This document shows, piece after piece, positions 15,892-24,188 of a stretch of DNA of 52,542 bases; position 1 is the first letter of the stretch, and each line of letters starts with the position of its first letter. Under the pieces are notes generated by a model. It had not been told where the DNA came from. It did no database searches and was given only the letters and a program-made list of their open reading frames with translations. Where the stretch lies: NCBI GenBank assembly GCA_031397815.1, contig JANNMJ010000051.1, positions 1-52,542 of the forward strand, written 5' to 3'. The DNA is from JANNMJ01 sp031397815 (lineage in GTDB: Bacteria; Bacteroidota; Bacteroidia; Cytophagales; Hymenobacteraceae). The position numbers were made by a program, and so were the translations under genes.

Positions 15892-17385
15892 ATGATGCGC
15901 CTTCCATTTCTCCGTTTCCTGCCGCTGGCGGCCATTGCCTTGCCGCTCACCGCCGCGTGGGCACAGCCGTCGCCGCAGCGCGCGCCCTATCCGCTGACGT
16001 ACGGGTTGGGGCTAACGAATTTGAATCAGAATTTCGGCTCCGTCCGCGCCATTGGCCTGAACGGCGTCGGGATGGCGCTCGCAGATGAGTCGTTCATCAA
16101 CGATTACAACATCGCCCTGCTGCCCTACGGCTCCCAAAACCTGCTCATCGACGCCGATTTGAGCTTCTGGACGCAAGGCCGCACGTATTTCGACCGTCCT
16201 CAGCCCGATAATACGGTCACGCGGTCGGCGCCGCTGAGCAAGTTCCGGATTCCCGGGATGCGCGTCTCGTATCCGCTGCTTTCCGGCTCGCTGGTAGTGC
16301 GGGCGGCATATCAGCCGGTGCTGCCCTACGAGTTCACCACCATCGAAAGCTCCTTCCGGGTGCTACCGACTACGGGCCCGGTAGTCGCGCCCGATATACT
16401 GACCCGCACCGCGTCGGGCGCGGCCAAGCTGCGGCAATACAGCTTAGGGGCTGGCTTCACCATGCTGCCGAACCTCACCGGCGGAATTCAGATTGATTAC
16501 CTGACGGGGTCGTTTTCCGCCGCCAGCTTCACGCGTTACATCCCAGTGAGCGGCGTCGATTCTACGACGCGCTGGTCGGATTCGGGACGGTTACGGTCGT
16601 GGCGCCTGACGGGCGCCATTTCCCAGCGGATGCGCCTCACTCAGACCCTGACGCTTCGTTCCGGGTTCAGCGCCACGTATTCACTGCCGCTGAGCACCGC
16701 TGGAGAACCTTCCGTTGAAGGCAACGCTGGGGGAGGGGGCTTGGCGCGCGTCTCGACCCGCATTCCGCTGCTCCTGCGCGGCGGCCTGAGCGTGAGCGAC
16801 GACCGTAAATGGCGGATCGGCGTCGATGCGTCGTGGCAGCGCTGGAACAAGTACCGCACGTGGTCGGGGCTGGCGCAGTACAACAACTCCCTCAGCCTCG
16901 GCGCCGCCGGTGAGTACACGCCGGGCGGCGTCAACGCCGAGCAATACATCCGCCGCATCACGTATCGCGCCGGTGTCCGCCTCGATAACAAGCCCGTCGA
17001 AGAGCTATCGCGTACGGTCTCGGAACTGTCAATCGGTGCCGGAGCGTCGCTACCTGTAACCTCAGTCTTGGAGACGCGTCGTTCCTACGTAAACGTCGGG
17101 TTTCGCGTAGGCCGGGCGGCTTATGCTGAAACCGACGTTTACCGCGCCACCACCTTCGAAATCGGCGTCGGCTTCACGTTCAACTCGCGGCTTTACATCC
17201 CGATTGGGCGCGGCAACTGCCCCATCCTCTCGTGCCACGTCCGCAAAAAGCACATGCACGAAGGCGTCGAGTTCCGTGGCCAGCCGTGGTACAAGATGCA
17301 AAACCCGCACATCGGCGAGAAGCTACCATACCGCAAGCCCACCGAGAAGAAGAAAACCAACGAGAAAGCCCGGTTCAGATTTTAG
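15892..17385 (+). CDS. Predicted outer-membrane beta-barrel protein
   Basis: 497 residues. The signal peptide (MMRLPFLRFLPLAAIALP ... AWAQ) is cleaved near residue 23. The mature part has regularly alternating beta strands separated by turns (RAIGLNGVGMALADES, YSLGAGFTMLPNLTGGIQID, KWRIGVDASWQRWNKY, YRAGVRLDNKPVE), like FadL/OmpP1-type barrels, including an early GMALADESFINDYN block where FadL relatives have a Gly-x-Ala-x-Ala/Asn-Pro motif. After the last strands comes an unusual basic tail of about 55 residues with two Cys, several His and Lys-rich ends (KPTEKKKTNEKARFRF). I cannot name a family. The start at ATG 15892 (or 15895) is chosen for the signal peptide; the frame is open further upstream. 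Function unknown. Confidence 0.75.
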   Translation: MMRLPFLRFLPLAAIALPLTAAWAQPSPQRAPYPLTYGLGLTNLNQNFGSVRAIGLNGVGMALADESFINDYNIALLPYGSQNLLIDADLSFWTQGRTYFDRPQPDNTVTRSAPLSKFRIPGMRVSYPLLSGSLVVRAAYQPVLPYEFTTIESSFRVLPTTGPVVAPDILTRTASGAAKLRQYSLGAGFTMLPNLTGGIQIDYLTGSFSAASFTRYIPVSGVDSTTRWSDSGRLRSWRLTGAISQRMRLTQTLTLRSGFSATYSLPLSTAGEPSVEGNAGGGGLARVSTRIPLLLRGGLSVSDDRKWRIGVDASWQRWNKYRTWSGLAQYNNSLSLGAAGEYTPGGVNAEQYIRRITYRAGVRLDNKPVEELSRTVSELSIGAGASLPVTSVLETRRSYVNVGFRVGRAAYAETDVYRATTFEIGVGFTFNSRLYIPIGRGNCPILSCHVRKKHMHEGVEFRGQPWYKMQNPHIGEKLPYRKPTEKKKTNEKARFRF

Positions 17386-17393
17386 CAATCAAA

Positions 17394-17450
17394 CTCCCCA
17401 ACCCCGAAGGGGGAGGGGTGGCCTGCAGGGTCGGGGTGGGGAACGCGGTT
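17394..17450 (+). repeat. GC-rich dispersed repeat, copy 3
   Basis: Same element as 11430-11480 and 11752-11808: CCCCAACCCC / GGGGGAGGGG hairpin, GGCCTGCAGGGTC (the inner GGCC hairpin with two compensating changes relative to copy 1), then GGGGTGGGGAACGCGGTT. It begins 9 bp after the outer-membrane gene and may help end its transcription. Confidence 0.8.
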
Positions 17451-17541
17451 GAGCAACGGCGGCACAGAAGTCGCCAACCCCGCGTTAAACAAACCCCCAC
17501 CACCAGCGATTACACCGGGGAACCCGCCCAGTCTCCCCCAA

Positions 17542-17823
17542 ATGCCCGCCCAAAGCCTCTCCGCCGCCGATACCGACCGCATCATCGAGATGGCGTGGGA
17601 AGACCGCACCCCCTTCGAGGCAATCAAGCTCCAATTCGGCCTGACGGAAGCACAAGTCATCGCCTTAATGCGGCAGGAGCTGAAAAGAAGCTCCTGGGAG
17701 CGTTGGCGCGCCCGCGTACAGGGCCGCGCCACCAAGCACGCCACCCGCTCATCCGTCGACGACGCGCGGTTTCGGAGCGCCGCGCAACGCACTATTTCCG
17801 GTAACCGGATTGCCAAACGGTAG
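17542..17823 (+). CDS. DUF2805 / TIGR03643 family protein
   Basis: 93 residues. Residues 8-62 carry the family block DRIIEMAWEDRTPFEAIKLQ, then FGLTEAQVIALMRQELK and a WERWRARVQGR segment. This is a short helical domain with a helix-turn-helix-like spacing (the FGLTEAQV turn) followed by a very basic tail. The family is widespread in Bacteroidota and Proteobacteria, soluble and uncharacterised; nucleic-acid binding is inferred only from shape and charge. The ATG at 17542 follows the repeat element; the frame is open upstream but the residues there are encoded by the repeat and are not conserved. Confidence 0.85.
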   Translation: MPAQSLSAADTDRIIEMAWEDRTPFEAIKLQFGLTEAQVIALMRQELKRSSWERWRARVQGRATKHATRSSVDDARFRSAAQRTISGNRIAKR

Positions 17824-18141
17824 CTAAACCATAGCCAAGCGACAACCGGAAGGCAGCCGCACGGTAGACAAACGGCGTCCAAATAGCAGCCGATTCCACA
17901 CAGAAGCCTAAGATTCAGTCTTTCTATGATCGATGTCGATTTCAACTTATCATAACGAATAAAACTACCAACAAAAAGCAAAAGGATTTCTACCAAAAAG
18001 CACGGCAAATCGGGTGGAAAGGAGCTATTTTTACCCCCGGAAACGTTACCTATCGAATGCCCCCAGCCCAACAGGCGGCGGGGGAGAGGGCTGGTTGGCG
18101 CGGTGCCTTCCAGCCAAGATTCTACTCTGAACCTGCTCAGT
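17824..18141. other. gyrA upstream region
   Basis: 318 bp. An AT-rich stretch (about 17930-18040) contains TATTTTTA at about 18025, one mismatch from TAnnTTTG and the likely promoter area. A CCAGCCC/GGGCTGG pair (18063-18069, 18088-18094) can form a hairpin in the gyrA leader. No gene is seen. Confidence 0.4.
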
Positions 18142-20898
18142 ATGTCCGAAGAAATCCAGCGCATCATTCCCATCAACATTGAGGATGAGATGCGTGGCGC
18201 GTACATCGATTACTCGATGTCGGTCATCATTTCGCGTGCCTTGCCCGATGTACGCGACGGTTTGAAGCCCGTCCACCGGCGAGTCCTCTATGGAATGAGC
18301 GAGCTGGGCGTGAGCTACAATCGCGCCCACAAGAAATCGGCCCGTATCGTGGGTGAGGTGCTCGGGAAGTACCACCCGCACGGCGATAGCTCGGTGTATG
18401 ATACGATGGTGCGGATGGCCCAAGAGTGGAGCCTGCGCTACCCGCTCGTCGACGGCCAAGGGAACTTCGGCTCGGTTGACGGCGACTCGCCTGCCGCAAT
18501 GCGTTACACCGAGGCGCGCCTCAAGCGCATTGCCGATGAGCTGCTCGGTGATCTGGAGAAGAACACCGTCGATTTTCAGCCGAACTTCGATGACTCGTTG
18601 CAGGAGCCGTCGGTGCTCCCCGCGAAGCTGCCCAACTTGCTCATCAACGGCACCACAGGGATTGCCGTGGGGATGGCCACCAATATGGCGCCCCACAACC
18701 TCACGGAGGTGGTGAACGGCATTCTGGCGTACCTCGCGAACCACGACATCACCGTCGATGAGCTGATGGAGCACGTCACGGCGCCCGACTTCCCGACGGG
18801 CGGCATCATCTACGGCGCTGAGGGCGTGAAGCAGGCGCTGCGCACCGGGCGCGGTAGGGTAGTGGTGCGCGCGAAAGCCACCATCGAAACCTACGGGCCG
18901 AACCAGCGCGAGCGCATCATCGTCACCGAGATTCCCTATATGGTGAACAAGGCGACGATGATTCAGAAGACCGCCGAGCTCATCAACGACAAGCAAATCG
19001 AGGGCATCTCGGATTTGCGTGACGAGTCGGACCGCGACGGGATGCGGATTGTGTACGAGGTGAAATCGACCGAATCGGCCGCTATCGTCCTCAATCATCT
19101 GTATAAGAAGACGCAGCTCCAATCGTCGTTTGGGGTCAACAACGTGGCGCTCGTGAAGGGCCGCCCGATGACGCTGAACCTGCGCGACCTGATTCTGCAC
19201 TTCGTCGAGCACCGGCAGGATGTAGTGGTGCGCCGGACGAAGTACGATTTGGCCGAAGCCCGCAAGCGCGCCCACATTCTGGAAGGCCTGCTGCGCGCCT
19301 TGGATTTCCTAGACCAAGTCATCGAGCTGATTCGTAAGTCGCCGGACGCTGACGCGGCGCGGGCGGCGTTGATGGAGTTTTTCGTCGATAAGCCGTTCAC
19401 GCGCAGCCAGCTTGCGCAGCGTCTCGAAACCACCACCACGGAAGGCGCCACGCCGGTCGGGTTGTCCGAGATTCAGGCCCGCGCGATTCTCGATATGCGT
19501 CTCCAACGCCTGACCGGGCTGGAGCGCGAGAAGCTCGACGAAGAGTACGGTGAGCTGGAGAAGGCGATTACCTATTTCCTCGACGTCCTCGCGTCGCAGA
19601 CGCTGCAAAACCAGATCATCCACGATGAGCTAGTCGACCTGCGCGACCGCTTCGGCGACGCCCGCCGCACGAGCATCGAGTACGACGCGGCCGACCTCGA
19701 AGACGAAGACCTCATCGAGGAGGCGCCGATGGTCGTCACGATTTCGAACGTCGGCTACATCAAGCGCACGGCACTGGCGGAATACCGGGCGCAAGGGCGC
19801 GGCGGTATCGGCGCGCGCGGCGTCGGGACGGCGAAGGAGGAAGACTTCAACGAGCATCTGTTCGTGGCGTCCACGCACGCGTATCTGCTGTTCTTCACTG
19901 AGCGCGGGCGCTGCTTCTGGAAGAAAGTCCACCAGATTTCCGAAGCCGGTAAAACCGCCAAGGGTCAGCATCTAAAGAACGTCCTCGACCTCGGCGACGA
20001 TAAAGTGCGCGCCGTGCTACCCGTTCGGAACCTCACCTCGCCGGATTATCTGGCGAATACCTTCTTGGTGTTCTGCACCGAGCAGGGCGTGATTAAGAAG
20101 ACGACCCTCGAAGCGTACTCGCGGCCTCGGACGGCGGGTATCATCGCGATCAACATCAACGAAAGCGACCGTTTGCTCGACGTTTGTCTCACGAACGGGT
20201 CGTCGGATATCGTGATGGCTTTGCGCTCCGGCCGCGCCATTCGCTTCCCCGAAACCAACGTGCGCCCGATGGGCCGTGGCGCCACCGGCGTGCGCGGCAT
20301 CTCGCTCAACGCCCGCGCTGAGGAAGAGGATACGGAAGAAGTGGACGTTGACGGGAACGTGAGCGTGTCAGAAGAAGAAACTACTTCCGAAGAAGCCGCC
20401 GCGAGCCGCGACCGCGTGGTCGGGATGGTTTGCGTGAGCGATGCGGAGAAGGAAACTCTGCTCGTCATCAGCGAAAACGGCTACGGCAAACGTTCCGAGA
20501 TCGGCGAGTACCGCACGACGAAGCGCGGCGGCAAGGGCATCAAAACGATGCAGGTCACCGAGAAAACCGGGGCGTTGGTGGCCATCAAGAACGTCACGGA
20601 AGGTGATGACTTGATGATTATCAACCGCTCCGGCATCACCATCCGCACGGCGGTGGCTGGTGTGCCCGTTTTAGGCCGCGCTACGCAAGGCGTGCGCGTG
20701 ATTCGGTTAGGGGAGGGGGACGCGATTTCTTCCGTCGCCCACGTCGCCGCCGATGATAAAGACCCGGAAGACCTGACGGGTGATATCGCCACCGGTTCGA
20801 CAGAAGAAGCTACCGCTTCAGTAGCAGTCACTGCTGATGAAACGACGGAGTCAGCTGCGGAAACCACCGCAACCGCTGACGACGCAACCGACGAATAA
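18142..20898 (+). CDS. gyrA: DNA gyrase subunit A
   Basis: 918 residues. The N-terminal breakage-reunion domain starts IIPINIEDEMRGAYIDYSMS. The catalytic tyrosine is Tyr122 in AAMRYTEARL. The quinolone-resistance region GKYHPHGDSSVYDTMVRMAQ keeps Ser83 and Asp87 (numbering coincides with E. coli), the susceptible form. The C-terminal beta-pinwheel follows, with the GyrA-box YRAQGRGGIG that separates gyrase from Topo IV. An acidic insert of about 25 residues (EEDTEEVDVDG, SEEETTSEE) lies between blades, and the tail is Thr/Ala/Glu-rich. It introduces negative supercoils as A2B2 with GyrB, which is not in the window. The start at ATG 18142 is chosen; the frame opens at GTG 18103. Confidence 0.97.
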   Translation: MSEEIQRIIPINIEDEMRGAYIDYSMSVIISRALPDVRDGLKPVHRRVLYGMSELGVSYNRAHKKSARIVGEVLGKYHPHGDSSVYDTMVRMAQEWSLRYPLVDGQGNFGSVDGDSPAAMRYTEARLKRIADELLGDLEKNTVDFQPNFDDSLQEPSVLPAKLPNLLINGTTGIAVGMATNMAPHNLTEVVNGILAYLANHDITVDELMEHVTAPDFPTGGIIYGAEGVKQALRTGRGRVVVRAKATIETYGPNQRERIIVTEIPYMVNKATMIQKTAELINDKQIEGISDLRDESDRDGMRIVYEVKSTESAAIVLNHLYKKTQLQSSFGVNNVALVKGRPMTLNLRDLILHFVEHRQDVVVRRTKYDLAEARKRAHILEGLLRALDFLDQVIELIRKSPDADAARAALMEFFVDKPFTRSQLAQRLETTTTEGATPVGLSEIQARAILDMRLQRLTGLEREKLDEEYGELEKAITYFLDVLASQTLQNQIIHDELVDLRDRFGDARRTSIEYDAADLEDEDLIEEAPMVVTISNVGYIKRTALAEYRAQGRGGIGARGVGTAKEEDFNEHLFVASTHAYLLFFTERGRCFWKKVHQISEAGKTAKGQHLKNVLDLGDDKVRAVLPVRNLTSPDYLANTFLVFCTEQGVIKKTTLEAYSRPRTAGIIAININESDRLLDVCLTNGSSDIVMALRSGRAIRFPETNVRPMGRGATGVRGISLNARAEEEDTEEVDVDGNVSVSEEETTSEEAAASRDRVVGMVCVSDAEKETLLVISENGYGKRSEIGEYRTTKRGGKGIKTMQVTEKTGALVAIKNVTEGDDLMIINRSGITIRTAVAGVPVLGRATQGVRVIRLGEGDAISSVAHVAADDKDPEDLTGDIATGSTEEATASVAVTADETTESAAETTATADDATDE

Positions 20899-20930
20899 TT
20901 GAGCCTTCCGGGCCGATGGTCCGACCTTTG
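20899..20930 (+). promoter_or_regulatory. Promoter TTG-N21-GACCTTTG of the TPR gene
   Basis: TTG at 20899-20901 and GACCTTTG at 20923-20930 are 21 nt apart, as expected for Bacteroidota -33/-7 elements, with one mismatch in the -7 box. It lies directly after the gyrA stop and would leave a leader of about 63 nt. Confidence 0.5.
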
Positions 20931-20999
20931 TTTACTTCCCGACCGGGCGCCGCCCATATCGGTGTCCGGTCGAATTTTTTTAACTCCATTTTTTTCCGA

Positions 21000-22199
21000 A
21001 TGACTCGTTCTTCCGTTGTGCTCGCGCTGGCATTGACCGCGCTGACTGCCGCCCCGGTGTTGGCCCAGACTGCGGCCGTCACGAACGCCATTATGCTCCA
21101 GCGCGCCGGTACGCTCGACAAGGCTCGCCTCGAAATCGACAAGGCTATCACCGACGAAAAAACCTCTACGAAGGCCAAAACGTGGTACACGCGCGGTGAG
21201 ATCTACGAGGGGATGCTCGCTCACCCGATCTATAGCAAGACCGCGCCAGCGAATGCCGCGCAGATTGCGTACGAATCGTACCAGAAGGCCATTCAGTACG
21301 ATGAGAAAGGCAAGGAGTACGCCCCGCAAGCCAAGGAGAAGATGCGCGGCCTGTACGGCGCTGCGTTCAATGCCGGCGTAACGGCTTTCAATGATGGTAA
21401 CAAGCTGAAAGACAGCGACCCAACGACGGCTGGGCAAAAGTTCGATGCGGCTATCAAGTCTTATGACTTGGCTGCCAGCATCAACCCGCAGGATACGATC
21501 GTTTCGCTCTACTCGGCCTATGCCTACGAAGCGAAGAAGGATGTGGCAGGCGCAGAAGGCGCTTACCGCAAAGCCCTGACGACGCCGATCTCGAATAAGA
21601 CGAAAGTCGATATTTACGGCACGCTGATGCGCTTGAACCGCGAAAAGCCGGATGCCACCCAGATCACCATCGCTCGCGAGGCGTTGGCGGCTTACCCGAC
21701 CAACAAGGACTTCATGCTCCAGGAAATCAGCCTGATGCTGAAGATGGGGCAGGAGAAAGAGGCCATCGACAAGATTCAGAACGCCATCAAGGTCGATCCG
21801 AAGAACTCGAACCTGTACGCCGTGCTGGGGTCGTTGTATGATAAAACCGGCAAGCCTGACCAGGCCGTAGCCGTGTACCAGCAAGCCATCGACGCGGACC
21901 CGACGAACTTCGACGCCCAGTTCAACCTCGGCGTTTACCAGTTCAACCGTGGCGCCGAGCTGCGCAACAAGTACAACAAGCTCTCGCTGGCGGAATCAAA
22001 GAAACCAGCCGCTGCGAAGATGGAGACCGACGCGAAGATGTACTTCACGAAATCGGTACCGTTCTTCGAAGCCGCCCTCGCGCTGAAAGCCTGCGACAAG
22101 GGTACGCTGACGTCGTTGCAGAAAGCGTACGTGGCGCTCAACAAGCTTCCCGACGCAGAGCGCGTAGACAAGATCGCGCAGGAGTGTCCGAAGAAGTAG
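21000..22199 (+). CDS. Periplasmic tetratricopeptide repeat protein
   Basis: 399 residues. The signal peptide (1-22) ends VLAQ. At least five helical-pair repeats follow, the clearest being AAIKSYDLAASINPQDTIV, AIDKIQNAIKVDPKNSNLYA and AVAVYQQAIDADPTNFDAQF; the last has canonical TPR spacing W/L-G-Y-A-F-A-P. No enzymatic motif is present. It should be a soluble periplasmic scaffold that binds other proteins. It stands alone behind gyrA with its own promoter and a hairpin terminator, so context gives no partner. Two GTG/ATG-free codon stretches separate it from gyrA; ATG 21000 gives the signal peptide. Confidence 0.85.
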   Translation: MTRSSVVLALALTALTAAPVLAQTAAVTNAIMLQRAGTLDKARLEIDKAITDEKTSTKAKTWYTRGEIYEGMLAHPIYSKTAPANAAQIAYESYQKAIQYDEKGKEYAPQAKEKMRGLYGAAFNAGVTAFNDGNKLKDSDPTTAGQKFDAAIKSYDLAASINPQDTIVSLYSAYAYEAKKDVAGAEGAYRKALTTPISNKTKVDIYGTLMRLNREKPDATQITIAREALAAYPTNKDFMLQEISLMLKMGQEKEAIDKIQNAIKVDPKNSNLYAVLGSLYDKTGKPDQAVAVYQQAIDADPTNFDAQFNLGVYQFNRGAELRNKYNKLSLAESKKPAAAKMETDAKMYFTKSVPFFEAALALKACDKGTLTSLQKAYVALNKLPDAERVDKIAQECPKK

Positions 22200-22244
22200 T
22201 AACGGTCAATAGCCAGCCGTGAAGACTGGCGAACCTGATGGATA

Positions 22245-22283
22245 ACAAATAGGGTAGTCACGAAATGGCTACCCTATTTGTTT
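22245..22283 (+). terminator. Terminator of the TPR gene
   Basis: A perfect 13-bp inverted repeat (22245-22257 and 22269-22281) with an 11-nt loop, 45 bp after the stop. The 3' arm ends in TTTGTTT, a short T-tract. Confidence 0.68.
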
Positions 22284-22388
22284 GAAAACACTACTTTACA
22301 TAATATAAATTATAGGTCAAGACAAGTTGAATCTATTTACTGCATTTTTGTTCGTCAATCCAGCTTCTCAACCCTTACGTCTTTCTGT

Positions 22389-22979
22389 ATGCTCGACGAT
22401 CTGACTCAACTGCCCGAATGGAACGACGAAGATTACTTCGGTGATGACGATTACCAGGAAAAGCTCCTCCGCAAAGGGCAAACGCTCCGGACGCCGGACG
22501 AGCCGCTGTATGTAGCCACCAAAGCCTTGTATGAGCAATGGCGGCTGGTGTACAGTCTGGCGGTGCCTTCTATCAACGATGACCCGACGAATGCCGAGCA
22601 GATGCGCGACGTAGCAGAACCCGGCCAAGACACTTGGGAGATGGACGAGATGTTCGAGTGGTACGAAATGCTCAAAGAGCAGCTCGCCGATAGCCTGATG
22701 GCCGTTGGCTACACGATCCGGCAAGCCGGCGCTCTGGCTGACACCGATCGGCTGCCGCTTATGGATACTGCGGCCCACGTGCGCCACCACGCCGTTCGCG
22801 CCTGGGAACATATGCACACCATGAAAGCCTTAATAAACGTGGATGGCACCTATGTGCTGCCCACGGACTACGCCGACCTGATCGACGCGGAGCTGCTCGT
22901 GTTTCAAAAACAGTTTCGGGCGTGGATGGGCATCTTCCCCGCCAACACCTCCCCTGATGATTGGGGCGTTTTTGGCTGA
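22389..22979 (+). CDS. Acidic protein of unknown function
   Basis: 196 residues, strongly acidic (WNDEDYFGDDDYQEKLL near the N-terminus; many Asp/Glu throughout) and predicted mostly helical: long amphipathic segments LYVATKALYEQWRLVY, DEMFEWYEMLKEQLADSLM and AAHVRHHAVRAWEHMHTM. No signal peptide or membrane span, so cytoplasmic. The pattern could be a helical bundle, but no family is recognised and no catalytic motif is visible. The ATG at 22389 is chosen because the frame upstream is AT-rich and non-conserved. Flanked by its own terminator-bounded neighbours, so transcribed alone. Confidence 0.72.
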   Translation: MLDDLTQLPEWNDEDYFGDDDYQEKLLRKGQTLRTPDEPLYVATKALYEQWRLVYSLAVPSINDDPTNAEQMRDVAEPGQDTWEMDEMFEWYEMLKEQLADSLMAVGYTIRQAGALADTDRLPLMDTAAHVRHHAVRAWEHMHTMKALINVDGTYVLPTDYADLIDAELLVFQKQFRAWMGIFPANTSPDDWGVFG

Positions 22980-23042
22980 AATCGGGTAGTCGACAAATTA
23001 TGTAAACTACACGAACGTACTCCGGGTCACTGTTGGCGTATT

Positions 23043-23074
23043 TTTGGATTATGCTCGAAAGTCGCAGATTTTTG
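23043..23074 (+). promoter_or_regulatory. Promoter TTTG-N20-GATTTTTG
   Basis: An exact -33 TTTG (23043-23046) followed after 20 nt by GATTTTTG (23067-23074), one mismatch to TAnnTTTG. It gives a leader of about 110 nt to the DUF2911 gene. Confidence 0.5.
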
Positions 23075-23190
23075 CACTTCTAAGCGGCACCTGATTGGTT
23101 CATGATTGACTAATCGGCGGTCGAGAGGGAATCCTGATCCAACCTTCTGGCTTATCAACCACTCTGCTTCACTCATAGCGCCTTGTTGTA

Positions 23191-24093
23191 ATGAAGAGCA
23201 TTCGATTTTACTTCCAAAGTCTGCTTATCGTAGCTGCCGGCGCGTGGGCCGGTACGGCACAAGCACAGTTGGCACTGCCGCAAGCATCTCCCCTAGCGAA
23301 GGTGACGCAGATCGTCGGGCTGACAGAAGTGAGCGTGACGTATCACGCGCCGGGCGTCAAAGGGCGGGCGGTTTGGGGGAAATTGGTGCCTTACGGGCAG
23401 GTGTGGCGCGCGGGGGCCAACCAGAGCACGCGGATCAAGTTCGAAGACGATGTGATCGCCGGCGGACAACGGATTCCGGCAGGCCAATACGCTTTCTATA
23501 CGCTCCCGACCGACTCGGTCACGGCCTACGCCATCTTCAACCGCGATACCGCTCGCTGGGGCACGGACGGCTACGACCCGCAAGCCGACGTTTATCGGGT
23601 ACCCGTGAGCATCAAAGCTGCTCCGTTCACCGAAACGCTGCGCTATACGTTCGCCGATGTGCGCCCAAACGCCACTACGCTGGAATTGAGCTGGGAACGC
23701 AAGCGCGTCGAGATTCCGCTGGAAGTCGAAGTGATTCCGAAGGCTGTGGCGAACATCAAGCGCGCCGTAGCGGGCGCCAAGCCCGATGATTGGCTCCTTC
23801 TGACCCAAGCCGCCGAGTACCTCGTGCGCAACGACGTGGAGCACGAGCTGGCGCTTAACCTCCTGAACCGCTCCATCGCGATTCAGCAGAACTATTACAA
23901 TACGTGGGTTAAGGCGCGGCTATTGGCACAGAAAGACGAGTATCGCACGGCAATTCAACTCACCCGTGCCGCGATGCAGCTCGGCGAAAAAGCCTCTACC
24001 TCCTCCCCTGCCGCCGCTGCCCTCCCGACTACCTACGCCGTGCTAGAGCCGGACATGCGGCTGGCGGTCGCGCAATGGAAAATCAAGCAATAA
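23191..24093 (+). CDS. DUF2911 domain-containing protein
   Basis: 300 residues. Signal peptide 1-26 (cleavage after AQA). The DUF2911 domain occupies about 28-175, with the family blocks EVSVTYHAPGVKGRAVWG, YGQVWRAGANQSTRIKFEDD, IPAGQYAFYTLP and LELSWERKRVEIPL. The C-terminal 120 residues are helical and TPR-like (NDVEHELALNLLNRSI, KARLLAQKDEYRTAI), as is common in the family. It is secreted to the periplasm or anchored to nothing visible. The family is frequent in Bacteroidota and has no known activity. Single gene ended by a strong bidirectional hairpin. Confidence 0.9.
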   Translation: MKSIRFYFQSLLIVAAGAWAGTAQAQLALPQASPLAKVTQIVGLTEVSVTYHAPGVKGRAVWGKLVPYGQVWRAGANQSTRIKFEDDVIAGGQRIPAGQYAFYTLPTDSVTAYAIFNRDTARWGTDGYDPQADVYRVPVSIKAAPFTETLRYTFADVRPNATTLELSWERKRVEIPLEVEVIPKAVANIKRAVAGAKPDDWLLLTQAAEYLVRNDVEHELALNLLNRSIAIQQNYYNTWVKARLLAQKDEYRTAIQLTRAAMQLGEKASTSSPAAAALPTTYAVLEPDMRLAVAQWKIKQ

Positions 24094-24131
24094 GTCCCGC
24101 TGGTCGGCTCAGACTGCTTCCGTAAAGACCC

Positions 24132-24163
24132 AAAAAAGGCGCGACTTGAGTCGCGCCTTTTTG
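24132..24163. terminator. Bidirectional terminator
   Basis: A 13-bp stem (24133-24145 with 24150-24162) with a TTGA loop, flanked by an A-run on the left and a T-run on the right. It serves both the DUF2911 gene and the convergent TonB receptor gene. Confidence 0.87.
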
Positions 24164-24188
24164 GTTACTTCAATCCTGAAACTGCTCG

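Noticed and set aside
17382..18206. 274-residue minus-strand frame over DUF2805 and the gyrA leader
   Set aside because: Covers the repeat, the DUF2805 gene in antisense and an AT-rich leader; no domain.
18046..19275. 409-residue open frame antisense to gyrA
   Set aside because: High-GC shadow frame: no family match by eye, composition tracks the gyrA codon positions, and gyrA itself is certain.
20481..21884. 467-residue open frame on the minus strand
   Set aside because: Runs through the 3' end of gyrA and into the TPR gene in antisense; no domain or sensible N-terminus.
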